From Gentiana macrophylla (Eukaryota; Streptophyta; Magnoliopsida; Gentianales; Gentianaceae): a DNA stretch of 64,000 bases. The stretch covers positions 1-64,000 of the forward strand of contig JAOBSW010001103.1 in assembly GCA_026214975.1 (NCBI GenBank). The letters run 5' to 3'. The notes beneath the pieces were generated by a model that was given only the letters and a program-made list of their open reading frames with translations, did not search any database and was not told where the DNA came from. The position numbers and the translations under genes are program-made. Below are positions 26,346-39,455 of this stretch, piece after piece (positions within the stretch are counted from its first letter, which is position 1; every line of letters begins with the position of its first letter).

Positions 26346-27813
26346 TGTTGGGGATTTTGCATCACTAAACAAAAGAAAATTTATAAACCCTAACCTATAT
26401 GCAAAACTAACTCTAACCGGCCGAATACCGGGTTGTTGATAGTAAGCGAGATAAGTAAGGAGTCGATCCACGAGGGGTGGGATGTTGAATCTAATTTTAT
26501 TAATCCTCTCAATTGTTACTCAAGAAAACAAATAAGCGAAAGATTAAACATAAAAACTCAAAGAACAACTAAAATAAATCTAAGCTAGAACAAATAATAA
26601 AAACCTAAACTAAGGATACATGGGATCAACCAAAGTACAAACCTAAGTGATATCAATTCTAGTTAATCTCATGATTCTAATTCGATTTGTGGTTTCACCT
26701 ACTCACGAGACATAAATTCCTAATTCCTTAGTGAATTCAATTATCGATCTCTCATCTTCCGAATGTTGAGAACAAATTCCATACAAAACAAAGGTTTAGA
26801 TTCGAGGTTAACTTCCGTATTTTAGAACCTAACAACCTAGATAATTAACGATTTATCATCACTAATTAACGATTAAAAATCTCATCTTTCTACGGTGATC
26901 TAGCTTACTCAACTTACGTATGTTGTAAGCGTATCAATAGCAAACAATCTTCCGATGTAATTCACATAATAGCATCAAAGATCATAGAAAGAATACAAAA
27001 CAAATTAAACATCATGAAAATAAATAAAATTTGAATAAATTAAAAGATTAAACTCACATAGTTTTGGTACATTGGATGAACTCCACGGATCAACAACGAA
27101 ATAAGCGGAAAAAACTACATCTAATCTAACCCCGGATCACCCGAGCACAAGGCTCGGGTGACCCGTATAACTCGAGAAAAGATTTGCTTTTGTGTAATTT
27201 GCGTATGAAAAATCTGATTGAATTAGGGTTGGGGCGCGGCTCTTTAAATAGAGTTTTAAGTCGGTTGGCCTTAGGTCGGCGGCGGGCGCCGATCGCTTAT
27301 GTGGACGCCCGTCCAGAATGCTTGGACGGAGAATGGACGCCAGTTCACCTAGCGTCTGAACTCTCTGTATTAGTTTCGACTCCCTGGATGCTCGTTCACT
27401 TCATCAAACGCCCGTCCATAATGGAATATTTGCATGGGCCTTCGTTCTGAGGCGATCACATCTTGATTTTTCCATCTTTATCTTGATTGATTTCTTTCCT
27501 TATCTCTTTTATTCTCCCATATCTTTGATTGATCCTCTCTCATCTCGAATTTATCTCTTTAGGATCATCTTTTCCACCATCAATGAGTATCTACACAAGG
27601 ATAAAAAACATACCAAAGCGTAACAATTTCCAAAACAACATAAAATCATCAAATACGGATATAAATCGATACGTTTTCATATTTAACTATTAAAAACACC
27701 ATTTACTCAATTAATCAATTATAAGCTCGATTTCTATGAAAATCATACGAATGTAGGGGAAATTGATATAGAAAATATATGTAAAAATCACTACAAATTA
27801 GCCCTTAACAACA
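26346..27813 (-). repeat. 3' LTR of element B
   Basis: On the + strand it starts TGTTGGGGATTTTGC and ends CCCTTAACAACA; in element orientation this is TGTTGTTAAGGG ... CCCCAACA, a normal TG...CA LTR of 1468 bases. A GC-rich patch with several GGGCG/CGTCC motifs lies at 27235-27425. A TATA-like CTATTTAAAG (reverse strand) lies near 27243. Satellite sequence stops at TTCTTAATCTTG just before it. Confidence 0.88.
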
Positions 27814-29334
27814 CCCCACACTTATCTTTTGCTCATCCTAAGAGCAAAACAAAACAAAGATCAAGCTCAAGACAAATAAACATCTATACAAATATGATGT
27901 ATATTCAATAACTTAGAAGTTCACCCAAGTGAGTGTGTGCATAGCCATAATAAACTTCCACTAAGTTCCACAATTTGAAAGTTATTCAAACCAAAACTAG
28001 CTCGGTTTCCCATCTAAGTTAGAAATATTCAAAGAACTATAATGAGGCACTTTACAAAACATACAGATCCCAAAAAGAAATAGTAGAGAATATCTAAAAC
28101 ATTTACGACAAACTCGAGAGGATAATCCTACAACATATCCTTGGTTTATCTTTGGGGATAAGATTAACGATAACTAAGTCCTTACTTATTCATAATAATA
28201 TATTCCAATATTTTCACTTTTTCACACTTTTCTAACACACATCGAGAATAAGCTTTTGCCCCCTCGTAGTAGAATAGGACATTTGAGATAATCCCTACCT
28301 TACTCCAATCATAAAGCGACTATAAAGTGGTATCGTGAGCTTTGGTCATCATAGTGGAATAGGACATACGTGGTATACCCTACCTCACCCAAATCATAAA
28401 CCAGCTTCCGACACACCCAATTAAAATTATGTTTACTTAGAGATTTCTGGCTGGCAGTGGTAAAGATTATTTTCTAGTAACACAGACCACTGAGCATAAC
28501 ACCTCAAGTAAACAATTTATTACTATTGCAAAGACTTAATCACGTTTCACTTATCACATTCAAACTTACAGATATTCACAGTATGTCATACTTAATCCTA
28601 GAATACAAACTACTAAACTTTTCAAGAGTTGTACATAAGCAAAGAAACATGCTATAATCATCAAAAATCTCCAACTAAAATGGGGTGGGCTTTCAACATT
28701 TAGCTCATCATTTACTATGGCATGTGAAAAAGAGTGTCGGGTGAAACAACTAAATTACTAAATATACAGAATATAGCAAAAATGATATAAACTCAAGCAA
28801 AGATATGCCTTTGTCTACTCGGGACTTAATCAAAAAATTTGAAAATTAAGCACTTTTCATAGAAATATAACTAAAAATATGAGCAAACGAAAGTAAATAC
28901 ATAAATCATCTATCCCCTCCCCCACACTTAGATTGCAACTTGTCCTCAAGTTATACAGAAATAAAACAAATAGAGAACTTAGCTGATTGGATCTTTGGCA
29001 GTGCGGAGGAACAAACAAGAACAGGATTGCTTGCATAGCTCGATGAAGCGTGAGCATCATAGGACAACTGGATACATCGTGAAAGTGCACAATCGCTATA
29101 GAAAGTATCCTGCAGACTTGATCAGTGCAAAAAGAGTCTACGGGGAAAAGATTAGACTTATACAAATAAAGCACATAAGGAAAAGAATTTATAGAGATAT
29201 TCAAATTATGCTCACACAAAGATGGACACATATACATGAAAATATCACAAACTCGTAGGCTAGGTGCAACTACATGAAAATAAAGTACAATGCAATCTAT
29301 ATGATATGCAATTCTAAAAAAACGAGGTAGTATT

Positions 29335-29835
29335 ACGAAGCCGACGATTAACTACTCTCAAGAAAAATAAAAGAAAAATAGAAAAACAATGCAACTAGAT
29401 GGCATGCAACTAAATGATATGCATCTAAATGATATGCAAAAATGAAAGAAAATAAAAGAAAGAAAACTAGCCCACTCATTTGCAACACGACATATATAAA
29501 ATAAACGTCTACCAAATAATGACGGAGTTACGATAAGCAATGATCTTGTTCATTACATGCGGTGTAAGCGCGCTTTAAGACTTCGTTGAAAGTGATAGCA
29601 TTATGAAACCAACGATTAGCTATACTAAGCGAGATATAACTCATAAGGTTCCCATCGTAGCAGCGGAAAACCGGCGATTACTACCCAAATGAGTTATAAA
29701 AAAAAAGAAAGCACATAAGTCTTAAAGCTTAAAAGATTCATCACAACGATATATAGCATACGAAACCGGCATTAGCTACTAATTAACAATAAAACGATTA
29801 TAGCATACGAGAACCGACAGTAACTATAACATGCC
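29335..29835. repeat. Short interspersed repeats inside element B
   Basis: A 15-base tandem repeat (ATGCAACTAAATGAT and variants) occurs three times at about 29389-29433. A second motif, roughly GAAACCGGCGATTAGCTAC, recurs near 29337, 29606, 29668, 29762 and 29810, with TAGCATACGA before some copies. Confidence 0.6.
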
Positions 29836-30567
29836 TAGATGAATGATGTATATGAAAATAAATCAATTATTTAACATGGATCAGTAGATGGAAAGATGTA
29901 AACATGCAAGTTCAGAACATCTACGTAAAATTAATTAGCCACAGAAGCTCAAATTAAAGTATCCATATCAAATAAAGCATTAAAAATCAAATTTAGAAAA
30001 ATTCAGAACCTGGACGTGCGTTCAACAAAGCAGACGGGTGTTCACCTCAAAATCTGACTTTGGGCGGCGTTCGGCACAATAGGCCTTCGTTTGACTTGAA
30101 AACCAGCCGGACGGGCGTTTAGAACTCAGGCGCCCGTCGATCCCTCAAAATCATAGCGGGATTGAAATTTTTGGGCCGGACGGCGTCCATACACCTAGCC
30201 GTTCGTTCACACTGCAAGTTAGAAATTTGGGCGGGCGTGCAAAGACCGAGCGCTCGTCGTAAGGAAGGCGAATATGCCACGAAACGAGGGAAACACAGCA
30301 AACCCTAAATAAACCTTAAAAACTTAAAAACTGATCACAATGACCACTTCCAATTAAAGCACAAAGAGGTTAGATCGGAAAACACATAAACACATACTTC
30401 ACGTTTAAACAAATCGAGTAAAAAACTTTTGCACATTCTTAACCTTATGGTCGTCGAAACACGACAAAATAAAAACTCGATTTGGTAAAGCGCTACTTTT
30501 ATTAAAGCGAAAAATAAGCGTAGCAAAATCGAGAAATAACAAGATCAGATTCAACATGACACCTATT

Positions 30568-30583
30568 CCCGGCAGCGGCGCCA
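30568..30583 (-). other. Primer binding site of element B (tRNA-Asp type)
   Basis: Read on the minus strand it is TGGCGCCGCTGCCGGG, which differs at one base from the complement of the plant tRNA-Asp 3' end (TGGCGCCGTTGCCGGG). It lies four bases from the LTR end at 30588, the expected place for a minus-strand primer site. Confidence 0.85.
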
Positions 30584-30587
30584 CTTT

Positions 30588-31119
30588 TGTTGGGGGATTT
30601 TGCATCACTAAACAAAAGAAAATTTATAAACCCTAACCTATATGCAAAACTAACTCTAAACGGCCGAATACCGGGTTGTTGATAGTAAAGCGAGATAAGT
30701 AAAGGAGTCGATCCTGAGGAATTGGGATGTTGAATCTAATTTTATTAATCCTCTCAATTGTTACTCAAGAAAACAAATAAACGAAAGATTAAACATAAAA
30801 ACTCAAAGAACAACTAAAATAAATCTAAGCTAGAACAAATAATAAAAACCTAAACTAAGGATACATGGGATCAACCAAAGTACAAACCTAAGTGATATCA
30901 ATTCTAGTTAATCTCATGATTCTAATTCGATTTGTGGTTTCACCTACTCACGAGACATAAATTCCTAATTCCTTAGTGAATTCAATTATCGATCTCTCAT
31001 CTTCCGAATGTTGAGAGCGAATTCCATACAAAACAAAGGTTTAGATTCGAGGTTAACTTCCGTATTTTAGAACCTAACAACCTAATTAACGATTAAAAAT
31101 CTCACTAATTAACTTGAAG
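30588..31119 (-). repeat. Truncated 5' LTR of element B
   Basis: It starts TGTTGGGGGATTTTGC and follows the 26346 LTR closely to about 31080 (TTAGAACCTAACAACC). It then shows a short rearranged stretch and passes into satellite at about 31120. About 940 bases of the LTR are missing. Confidence 0.85.
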
Positions 31120-34032
31120 ATATATTATAAACCTTTCATTGTAAGATTTAATTATATTTTAGCTTCTTAATCTTGCTAAGTACTTTTACTTACCTCAATT
31201 TCATCTTTTTGTATGTTTTTGGGGTGAGAAGGCGAGCAGTTGAGTATGTGATGGATGATGACTTTGGGGGCGATGTTTGAGTCAAGTTTCACTTGATGTT
31301 TTCTATTTCATTTATTATAAGATGTATCAAACTATGTGGTTATTTCAATATCAAGACAAGCGTTGTACTTTCTTTAAGGCTTTCTAAGATTTGTTGTTTT
31401 ACTTTCGTTTTGGGCATCATATGTTGTAAGCTACCTTGTAGTTGTTGATGATATATGGGCCCACTGGACCGGGTTGTTTGTAACTGAGCCAGGCCCATTA
31501 TAAATGTTATCATACCTCAATATTTGTGTATATGCTAGGCCTTGTTCATGTCTTGTGGTATAGGAAAGAGAGTAGTAGAGGTGAGGGAGCTTACTTGAAA
31601 AATACTTTGGTGGCTAGTTAACAATTAATATGAGGCGTGCGTGTGTGGTTAAAATACTAAACATCGTAACATTCTAAGTAAGGCACAAGTCTATATCGTG
31701 ATGTGTGCGTGTTGAGATAAGCGGATAACCGTAAGTTTTGGACCCTACGTGCGGAGGAACACCACCATGTAAGTCGAGAGACCCAAACGACGGCGGAGAG
31801 GCGCACGGCGTGTACACTACCGGGTTTTCCCCTGGATATTGGTGTGATCCGCCAATATGTTGCACCTGAGATACTTTATGGTGAGTAGCACCATGCGTAG
31901 TGCCCTTGAATGATGATGTAACAAAGACAAGCTATGCTATAAACCAATAATCACGACATGTTGATGAGCATGAAGTGAACCCTAAAGTTTGAGTCGGTCT
32001 CACAAAGATAACATAATATATTATGAACCTTTCGTTGTGAGATTTAATTATATTTTAGCTTCTTAATCTTGCTAAGTAATTTTTACTTACCTCAATTACA
32101 TTTTTTGTTGTATGTTTTTTGGGTGAGAAGATGAGCTGGTTGAACATGTGATGGATGATGACTTTGGGAGCGATGTTTGAGTCAAGTTTCACTTGATGTT
32201 TTCTGTTTCATTTATTATAAGATGTATCAAACTGTTGTTATTTCAATATTAAGATAAGCATTGTACTTTCTTTAAGTCTTTGTAAGATTGTTGTTTTATT
32301 TTCGTTTTGGGCATCGTATGTTGTAAGCTACCTTGTATTTGTTGATGATATATGGGCCCCTTTGTCTTTGGGTTGTTTATAATGGGACAGCCCATTATAA
32401 ATGTTATCATACATCAATGTTTGTGTATGTGCTAGGCCTTGTCCGTGTCTTGTGGTATAGGAAAGAAAGTACTAGCGGTGAGGAGCTTACTTGAAAATAC
32501 TTAGGTGGCTAGTTAATAATTAATAACAAGCGTCGTATGTAGTTAAAAGACTAAACATCGTAACATTCTTGGTAAGGCACAAGTCTATATCGTGATGTGC
32601 GGGCGTTGAGATAAAGTTGATAACCGTAAGTCTTTGGACCCTACGTGCGGAGGAACACCACCCCGTATATGCGAGACCCCTACGTGCGGAGGAATTTGCA
32701 CCAGCGTATACACTATCGGGTTTTCCCCTGTGGATATTGGTGTGATCCGCCAAAATGTTGCACACAGATACTTTATGGTGAGTATCACCATGCGTAGTAC
32801 CCTTGAATGATGATGTAACAATGATAAGCTACGCTATAAACCAATAATCACGACATGTTGATGAGCATGAAATGAACCCTAAAGTTTGAGCCGGCCTCAC
32901 TAAGATAACTTAATAAATTAAGAACCTTTCATTGTAAGATTTAATTATATTTGAGCTTCTTACTCTTGGTAAGTTATTTGTACTTACCTCAATTGCATGT
33001 TTTTCTGTATGTTTTTTGGGTGAGAAGACGAACAGGTTGAGCATGTGATGGATGATGAGTTTGGGGACGATGTTTGAGTCCAAGTTTCACTTGATGTTTT
33101 CTGTTTCATTTATTATAAGATGTATCAAACTATGTTGTTATTTCAATATCAAGACAAAAGTCATACTTTCTTTAAGGCTTTGTAAGATTTGTTGTTTTAC
33201 TTTCGTTTTGGGCATCGTATGTTGTAAACTACATTGTTGTTGTTAATGATATATGGGCCCACTAGGCCGGGTTGTTCGTAACTAGGCTAGGCCCATTATA
33301 AATGTTATCATACCTCAATGTTTGTGTATGTGCTAGGCCTTGTCTGTGTCTTGTGGTCTAGGAAAGAGAGTAGTAGAGATGAGAGAGCTTACTTGAAAAT
33401 ACTTACGTGACTAGTGAACCATTAATAACAAATGTACGTGTGTAGTTAAAAGACTGAACATCGTAACATTCTTGGTAAGGCACAAGTCTATATCGCGAAG
33501 TTTGGCGTTCAGATAAAGTTGATAATTCGTATGTCTTTGGACCCTATGTACGGAGGAACGCCACCCTGCACATCCGAGACCCATATGCGGAGGGATTTGC
33601 ACCGGCGTGTAAACTATCGGGTTTTCCCACGTGGATATTGGTGTGATCCGCCAATAAGTTGCACAAAAATACTTTATGGTGAGTAGCGCCATACTTAGTG
33701 CCTTTCAATGATGATGTAACAAAGATAAGCTATGCTATAAACCAATAATCACGACATGTTGATGAGCATGAAGTGAACCCTAAAGTTTGAGCGGTCTCAC
33801 AAAGATAACTTTATAAATTATGAACCTTTCGTTGGAAGATTTAATTATATTTTAGTTCTTGTTGTTGCTAAGTACTTTGTACTTACCTCAATTGCATGTT
33901 TTGTTGTATGTTTTTGGGGTGAGAAGGCGAGCAGTTGAGCATGTGATGGATGATGACTTTGGGGACGATGTTTGAGTCCATGTTTCACTTGATGTTTTTG
34001 TTTCGTTTATTATAAGATGTATCAAACTATGT
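31120..34032. repeat. Satellite array, second block (about 3 units)
   Basis: Marks fall at 31686, 32580 and 33483. The first unit is mixed: TTATCATACC and TATAGGAAAG (type T) are followed by AGTAGTAGAGG, CTAGTTAAC and ATATGAGGCG (type S'), as expected from a crossover between types. The block ends at AAACTATG, where the LTR fragment begins. Confidence 0.95.
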
Positions 34033-34622
34033 TGTTGTTAAGGGTCAAATTGTATGATTTTTATATATATATTTTATATCAATTTCCCCATATTCTTATG
34101 ATTTGTATAGAAATCGAGCTTCATATTGAAATATTGAGCAAATGGTGTTTTTAATAGTTAAATTGCAAAAGCGTAGCGAATTATGTGCTTAAATTGTGAT
34201 TTTATGTTATTTTGGAATTATGTTACGCTTTGGTATGTTTTTCCTTAATTGTAGATACTCATTGATGATGGAAAAGATGATTTTAAAGAGATAAATTCGA
34301 GTTGGGAAAGAATCAATCAAGATTTATGGAAGAAAAGAAGATTTAAGGAAAGAAATCAAGTTGTTGATCTCGGTGTGAACTATCGTCCAAGTCTGTCGAG
34401 AGGTGGGCGGGTCTCTTGAGTGAGCAGGCGTTGAGTTGGCAAAATTAGAACAGAGAGTTTGGACCTTGCATGGACGAGCGTCGACGAAGGCGTCCAGCGG
34501 TTGGACGGGCGTCCACCAGAGAAGAGGGCGGGCGTCGAGAACCGACTTTGAGCGGCCGACTTAATCTTCTATTCAAACGGCCGCATCCCCAACCCTAATT
34601 CATTACAAAGCAGAGCAGCCAT
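34033..34622 (+). repeat. LTR fragment, family B relative, + orientation
   Basis: It begins TGTTGTTAAGGGTCAAATTG and follows the reverse complement of 27200-27813 in order: the region with GAAATCGAGCTT, TGGTGTTTTTAATAGTTAAA, GTTACGCTTTGGTATG and ATACTCATTGATG. A GC-rich patch with GGACGGGCGTCC occurs at 34395-34560. It is cut off at 34622 by the family C LTR, so about 60 per cent of the LTR is absent. Confidence 0.8.
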
Positions 34623-36467
34623 TGTTAGTAATATCATCCGCAGTGAAGCGATTTAAGGATCTAGATCTATAAATTACACGTAATAAAATAACTAGATCTA
34701 TATCTACAAGGGGGTTGTAGAACATACCTCTTGGATCTCAAAATCCAAGTTGAAGAACCGCAATAGAAAGATTGCAAGAAGATGTGAAGAGCACCACGAT
34801 CTTCCGTACGTGTGATCCAAGCAATTCCCGGTGGAAGGAATTCTCGACTCGAATCCTTCCGATATGCTACCCGGAAAAATCTCCAAGATTCTCCCCTTAA
34901 CTCCCCTTGGCCGAAAATTTCTTCCTCCTCTCTAAGAGGTGGAACTCGAAAATATTGTGTGTCTATAAGGCTTGGGAGAACTCTCTTTATATAGGAGAGT
35001 AAAACTTAAGCCCCAAGGATTTTATAATTAATACAAAATCAATTATGATAATCCTATTAAATAAAAGATAATCCCAAAATATTCTAGAACAAATCTAGAA
35101 TAATCTTTATCTTTATTTCTTACCATGAATATTTATCCAATAAATATTTTATGCACATGTCTTATTAATACACAAGAAAACTAATTTCTTGTTGACTAAA
35201 ATATGCATGGGGGCCGAAAATTTTAATCCTTGTGACCTAGTCACAATTTTCGGCCATGACACACTTTCGGGCCAAGATTATGAAAAATGTATTTTCCATA
35301 TATTTAATTATTTAGCCTAACTAATTTAATAGTCTACTAAACAATTAATTCACATATCGTTTTAATAAAGTCCAACAAGAACTAAATTAATATTATTAGG
35401 ATTCGACGTCCGAGAATAGCTATGCTATATTAGGAGGTACGTCGGGGACCATGGACTAATAATCAGCGGCTCCGATAAATCAAATAAATAATTATCTTAC
35501 GAACAGAATAATTATATTCGATAAATCAATCACAGGAATATGCCACCATAATCCCGTGACTGCACTCCTCCGATTATAAGATTATATTTATCTCCTCACG
35601 AGAATAATAATAAGCGTCCATTGATATAATCATTACATATGGATTAATCCTCCATAGACTGTTCATTCTAAATCGGGAAGTTACCGTTAACCCTTTTAGA
35701 ACCTCTTATCCTTATTTACCATTAACCCCTAGTGATCAATTAATTCATACAACTCACTGGTAGCTAATCAGTGTAATATGAACTCGCGCGATCGATCAGT
35801 TTCTAGGATTAACAAATAAGGGAACTGTCTATCTACTTCCATAAATGGAAGGAATGGATTCCGTATCTGTGATAACACAGACTACTCACTCAATCCGGAC
35901 AGTACAATGCCAAGATGGGGTAATTCAGACCACAGACTCAGTGTAATCCTTAACCGTCAAGTCAAACTTCATACTGATTCAAGCAGTTGATTGTGATCAC
36001 CTCAGGATTAAGATATATCCATAAATATGATCATCCATTGATTCGATAAGACTTCTCGATTACGGAATTATATCGTGAACTCTAATCAAATCGGTCCAGC
36101 CCTATATGATATATCTATCATATATAAATGCCCCATTAGGTTCTCTTAACCGAAAGTCCGGATAAGACAATCACTTTATTATTGTTGCAGGCGCATTAAT
36201 AGCATGTTAAAGGAGAGACCCGATACTCTCGATTAACTTTACTACGGGCTAATTGTATTTTAAGTACATCTTCACTAACTCAATCCTCCGTGTATATACC
36301 ATACAATCGAGTTAAGTGATTACATAAACGATATACTTAGGGTTTTCTGTAGTGTAAATACTATTATCACATCGGTGAATATGAGAATAATAAATATGAA
36401 TAATAATATCATTTCATTTATTAAATAAAACAATTACAAAATTGTCTTTCGGGCATTACACGTAACA
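34623..36467 (-). repeat. 3' LTR of the truncated family C element
   Basis: It is 1845 bases. On the minus strand it starts TGTTACGTGTAATGCCCG and ends ATATTACTAACA. It matches the LTRs at 49298 and 56746 but carries more differences from them than they do from each other, so it is an older copy. The TATA box candidate CTATATAAAG is at 34985-34994 (minus strand). Confidence 0.88.
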
Positions 36468-39455
36468 ATCTCCCACTTGCGAAAGCATGTGATTAATTGT
36501 TTTAGAGCACACCCTATTATTTAAAACTACAAACCAAACTACATCTCCCACTTGCTCTAAAGCAATGGAGACCTATCCCGTATTTTAGTACCCACAAAAC
36601 ATATCATAACCATTTCAGATTCCAATGTACACTCCGAGTATGCCGTCGTAGGATAGGTCAGTGACTCAGGGAGCACCTATATCTGAATGTCATGGGTCTT
36701 AATGATCAGTCAGGTTGTCGGCTTGAGAAGATCCGTAGAATCGAAACGTCACCGATCCATCAAATCATATGGTACTTTCCCAATATGCTTCTGAACTCAA
36801 GTGATTTCGGAAATCCTTATAAGCTACCCCATCATCGTTTGCACAATGATGTGGTATCGGCTTTCCAAATCTAGAATCACTCCGAGATATGAAAAGGAAA
36901 TCCTGAAGCTAGATCGCCTCTCTAGCTACTACAAAAGCCGCTAATCACCCAACTAGTTAAAGTCGAGTTGGCGTTGCTGGATTCCTCCAGGCAATAGCTT
37001 CAACACAAGAGTAAACACTGAGCCCGAGATCGACTTAACAATCAGCCTCAATCTGACTTAAAGTCAAAATCAGTGTATCACACATACCCAAGTTCACACA
37101 TGAATATGCCCGCATATTATTCCTCGTTCTCTCAAGATACTAAAGGACATACTAAACTTGCTTTGTTAACCGCCGAATCTAAGATTCGATCAAAATTGAC
37201 GTCCAATAACCTGACCATCTCTTGTCACAAAGAGAATCCATCCCATTTCTCTTTATCCGAAGATTTAGAGAGTCATTCCTGAGGTATAGGGTAGAACTTC
37301 CTCGTTGAATGTTGCATTCACAGATGCATCATCTTAACCAATAAGATGGATGGGAAGCCAGTGACTGATTCTAGTGAATTCGACCGAATCAAACTCTTTA
37401 GAATGTTGTCCAAATCTCTGTTGCAGAGAATTGTGGCATTGTCAGATTCTGACTTCAGATAACACACCCATGTTGTTGCCAACTGGTGTAGTGTCATCCT
37501 ATAGAAACACTAATATATATGTATATAATTACTACTTTACTAATATTGATATCCAGTCTACAAAAGACTTATCAATATTCTGGTCAAATCCACATGTTTT
37601 AGAAACATGTGACTTCTAATGACCAAGTGGTTTGCTTCTTATCCACAAAGGACATAAGCCTGGACAGTCACCCTGTCATAGGTTCTTAAGGGAAGACCCT
37701 TCTGTTCGAATGAATCCAGATTCCGTTTGTTCGGCATGAAAGTCTCAGGGAATCACCCATATTTTCTGCTTTCGAACGAAATCATTCAATACTAAGTGGT
37801 AAGAGAGTCCATCGTCTGATTAACTCTCTACTTCTTAGGGAATTACCCTTAGACCACTCAAGCTTTGCTCTGAAAGATAAACTTTCGTATTCATTCTACT
37901 CTCTTCCATGTAGATCCAATTACTCCCACTGGGCCTGAGACACTCAGGTGGTTCTACAAAAGTATGAACAGCTCTGGAGTACCAAACTCCATTCACAGGG
38001 TTATGGCTTATAAACCAACCTCTATTATCAGAATCCTATACAGCTCACAAAAGAGCCATAGGTCATTAATCAATCACAGCAGACCATAAAGTCCATGAGA
38101 ACCCATAATGGGTAATGGATAAACCATACTCCCACTATTTTCTTGGTGGATCGAAATTCGATTTAGTTGAAGAGTATTTAATGTCATCACCAACAACCAA
38201 TGTTGGATGTGGTTTGATCTAATCGATAAGTAACTACCTTGAGTAACCGTATCTCCAAGGTTCAAGGTTTGTTGTTCATAGACTCTATCGTAAAGGATGC
38301 AACAACATAAGCTGTCCCTTCCCGATGTCAAGAATCTAATAATGAACCTTTTTCTCAATGCTACAGGATATATAACGATTGGTCAGCGACCGAACGTGTA
38401 CGCGAAAATTCAGTCAAACCATCAAGCATCATGTGCTAAATGCTTATATTGACGGAATTTGGGTGAACCGAATCCACTCATTATCCGTTAATTCCAAAGC
38501 ACATTCTAGGTAGACTTCTCAGTTCTACACTTCAATGTAAACCGTTACTTCCAATATCTTTATTGAGTTAAGCAGTGTATTGTGGCACATCTACAACTAT
38601 GTAAAGGCAATTCAATGGTTTCTTCCTTAGTGAAAGCATTTCACTATGAGGCGAACCGAGCATCATCCCAGGACTATGTGATGGCCCATTTTCGAGTATA
38701 GAATACTCTATCTCCGACAAAATCAGAGACACCTTTGAATATTTTGGATAAACTTACCGGAGTGTATGAATAGTTGTCAGACAAGAAGTCACTACTCGGA
38801 AGCTCCTACTAGCTTGTATCTTTCATAAGACCCCGAAGGTCGTCATGAACAAGCTATGTTACTTCTTTATAACCATTATCCTTTCCCGATTGTAAGGAAA
38901 ATTAGTCATTGAACCTTTAAGACAATCTAACCAGACTGGGAGAAAGGAATCACCCTGAGCCAGTCTTCAAGTCTTGTCTTTTAGGGACTATGCACTAACT
39001 ATGGAATATGAAGAAGCGTTTATCTAAATATAAAACCAATTGCTTTTAAATAGTTCTTAAGATGTGTTTTATATACATATTTCAGCAGTTGTAAGTGGTT
39101 TTGACTTTATCAAACAAAAGTCCGAGTCTTGGATTTGTACTACAAATGGTATATTCACTTCCTATACGACAAGCAAATTATCGAATAGAAGGTAAATCCA
39201 TTCGTTCCAACGAATCTTAAACCGAAAATAAATTTTCCGCGATATCCAAGGATTGAATCCGAGATTCATTTCCTTATATCACTCCCACTGTTCTAGCTAA
39301 AATTAACTGACCGTTGTTTACTCTTTTAATCGTTAAATGCTTTCTTTGCCTTGTTCTTCCAAAGAACTTAGCTCAAGAAAATCGCCAAGGATTCATAGGT
39401 TGGTGATCCGAAATCACTATCCTTATCCTATGATTTTCAGTTTATTAATTTTCAG
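34623..39455 (-). mobile_element. Truncated family C element, reverse (3' LTR plus 3' half)
   Basis: In element orientation this is the 3' part of the same family as 49298-58618. The LTR is 34623-36467 and is followed by a polypurine tract (reverse of ATCTCCCACTTGC, 36468-36480). The internal part then runs to about 39455, corresponding to position 54081 of the full copy (shared AAAATCATAGGATAAGG near 39430 and 54100). The 5' internal half and 5' LTR are missing; satellite sequence resumes directly at GGCACAAGTCTATATCG. No coding domain is recognised. Several ORFs of 60-94 codons occur but match nothing I know. Confidence 0.85.

Larger units (their letters stand above)
27814..30587 (-). mobile_element. 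Internal region of element B, non-coding
   Basis: It lies between the polypurine tract and the primer site. No retroviral-type protein motif is visible on either strand; the longest minus frame (28857-29237) gives no recognisable domain. A second purine tract (reverse of 28915-28935, CTAAGTGTGGGGGAGGGG) lies inside. Repeated short motifs occur at 29335-29835. A GC-rich cluster of GGGCG/CGCCC motifs at 30005-30265 resembles the patches in the LTRs of families A and B. Confidence 0.7.
26346..31119 (-). mobile_element. Non-autonomous LTR retrotransposon B, reverse, one LTR truncated
   Basis: The element reads on the minus strand. Its 3' LTR is 26346-27813. A polypurine tract TAAGTGTGGGG (reverse of 27814-27824) adjoins that LTR, and a tRNA-Asp-like primer site lies at 30568-30583 next to the second LTR. 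The internal region of about 2.77 kb holds no gag, protease, RT or integrase that I can recognise in any frame, so it is a large non-autonomous derivative. The second LTR (30588-31119) keeps only its first part of about 530 bases on the + strand. The shared LTR part is nearly identical between the two copies (differences at AACCGG/AAACGG, AGTAAGCG/AGTAAAGCG and around CCACGAGG/CCTGAGG), which suggests recent insertion. The right flank (ATATATTATAAACC) overlaps the left flank by about 60 bases of unit sequence, so the right end arose by rearrangement. Confidence 0.85.

Noticed and set aside
28857..29237. 126-codon minus frame inside element B
   Set aside because: No domain, and part of it is a translated purine tract; treated as a chance frame in non-coding element DNA.
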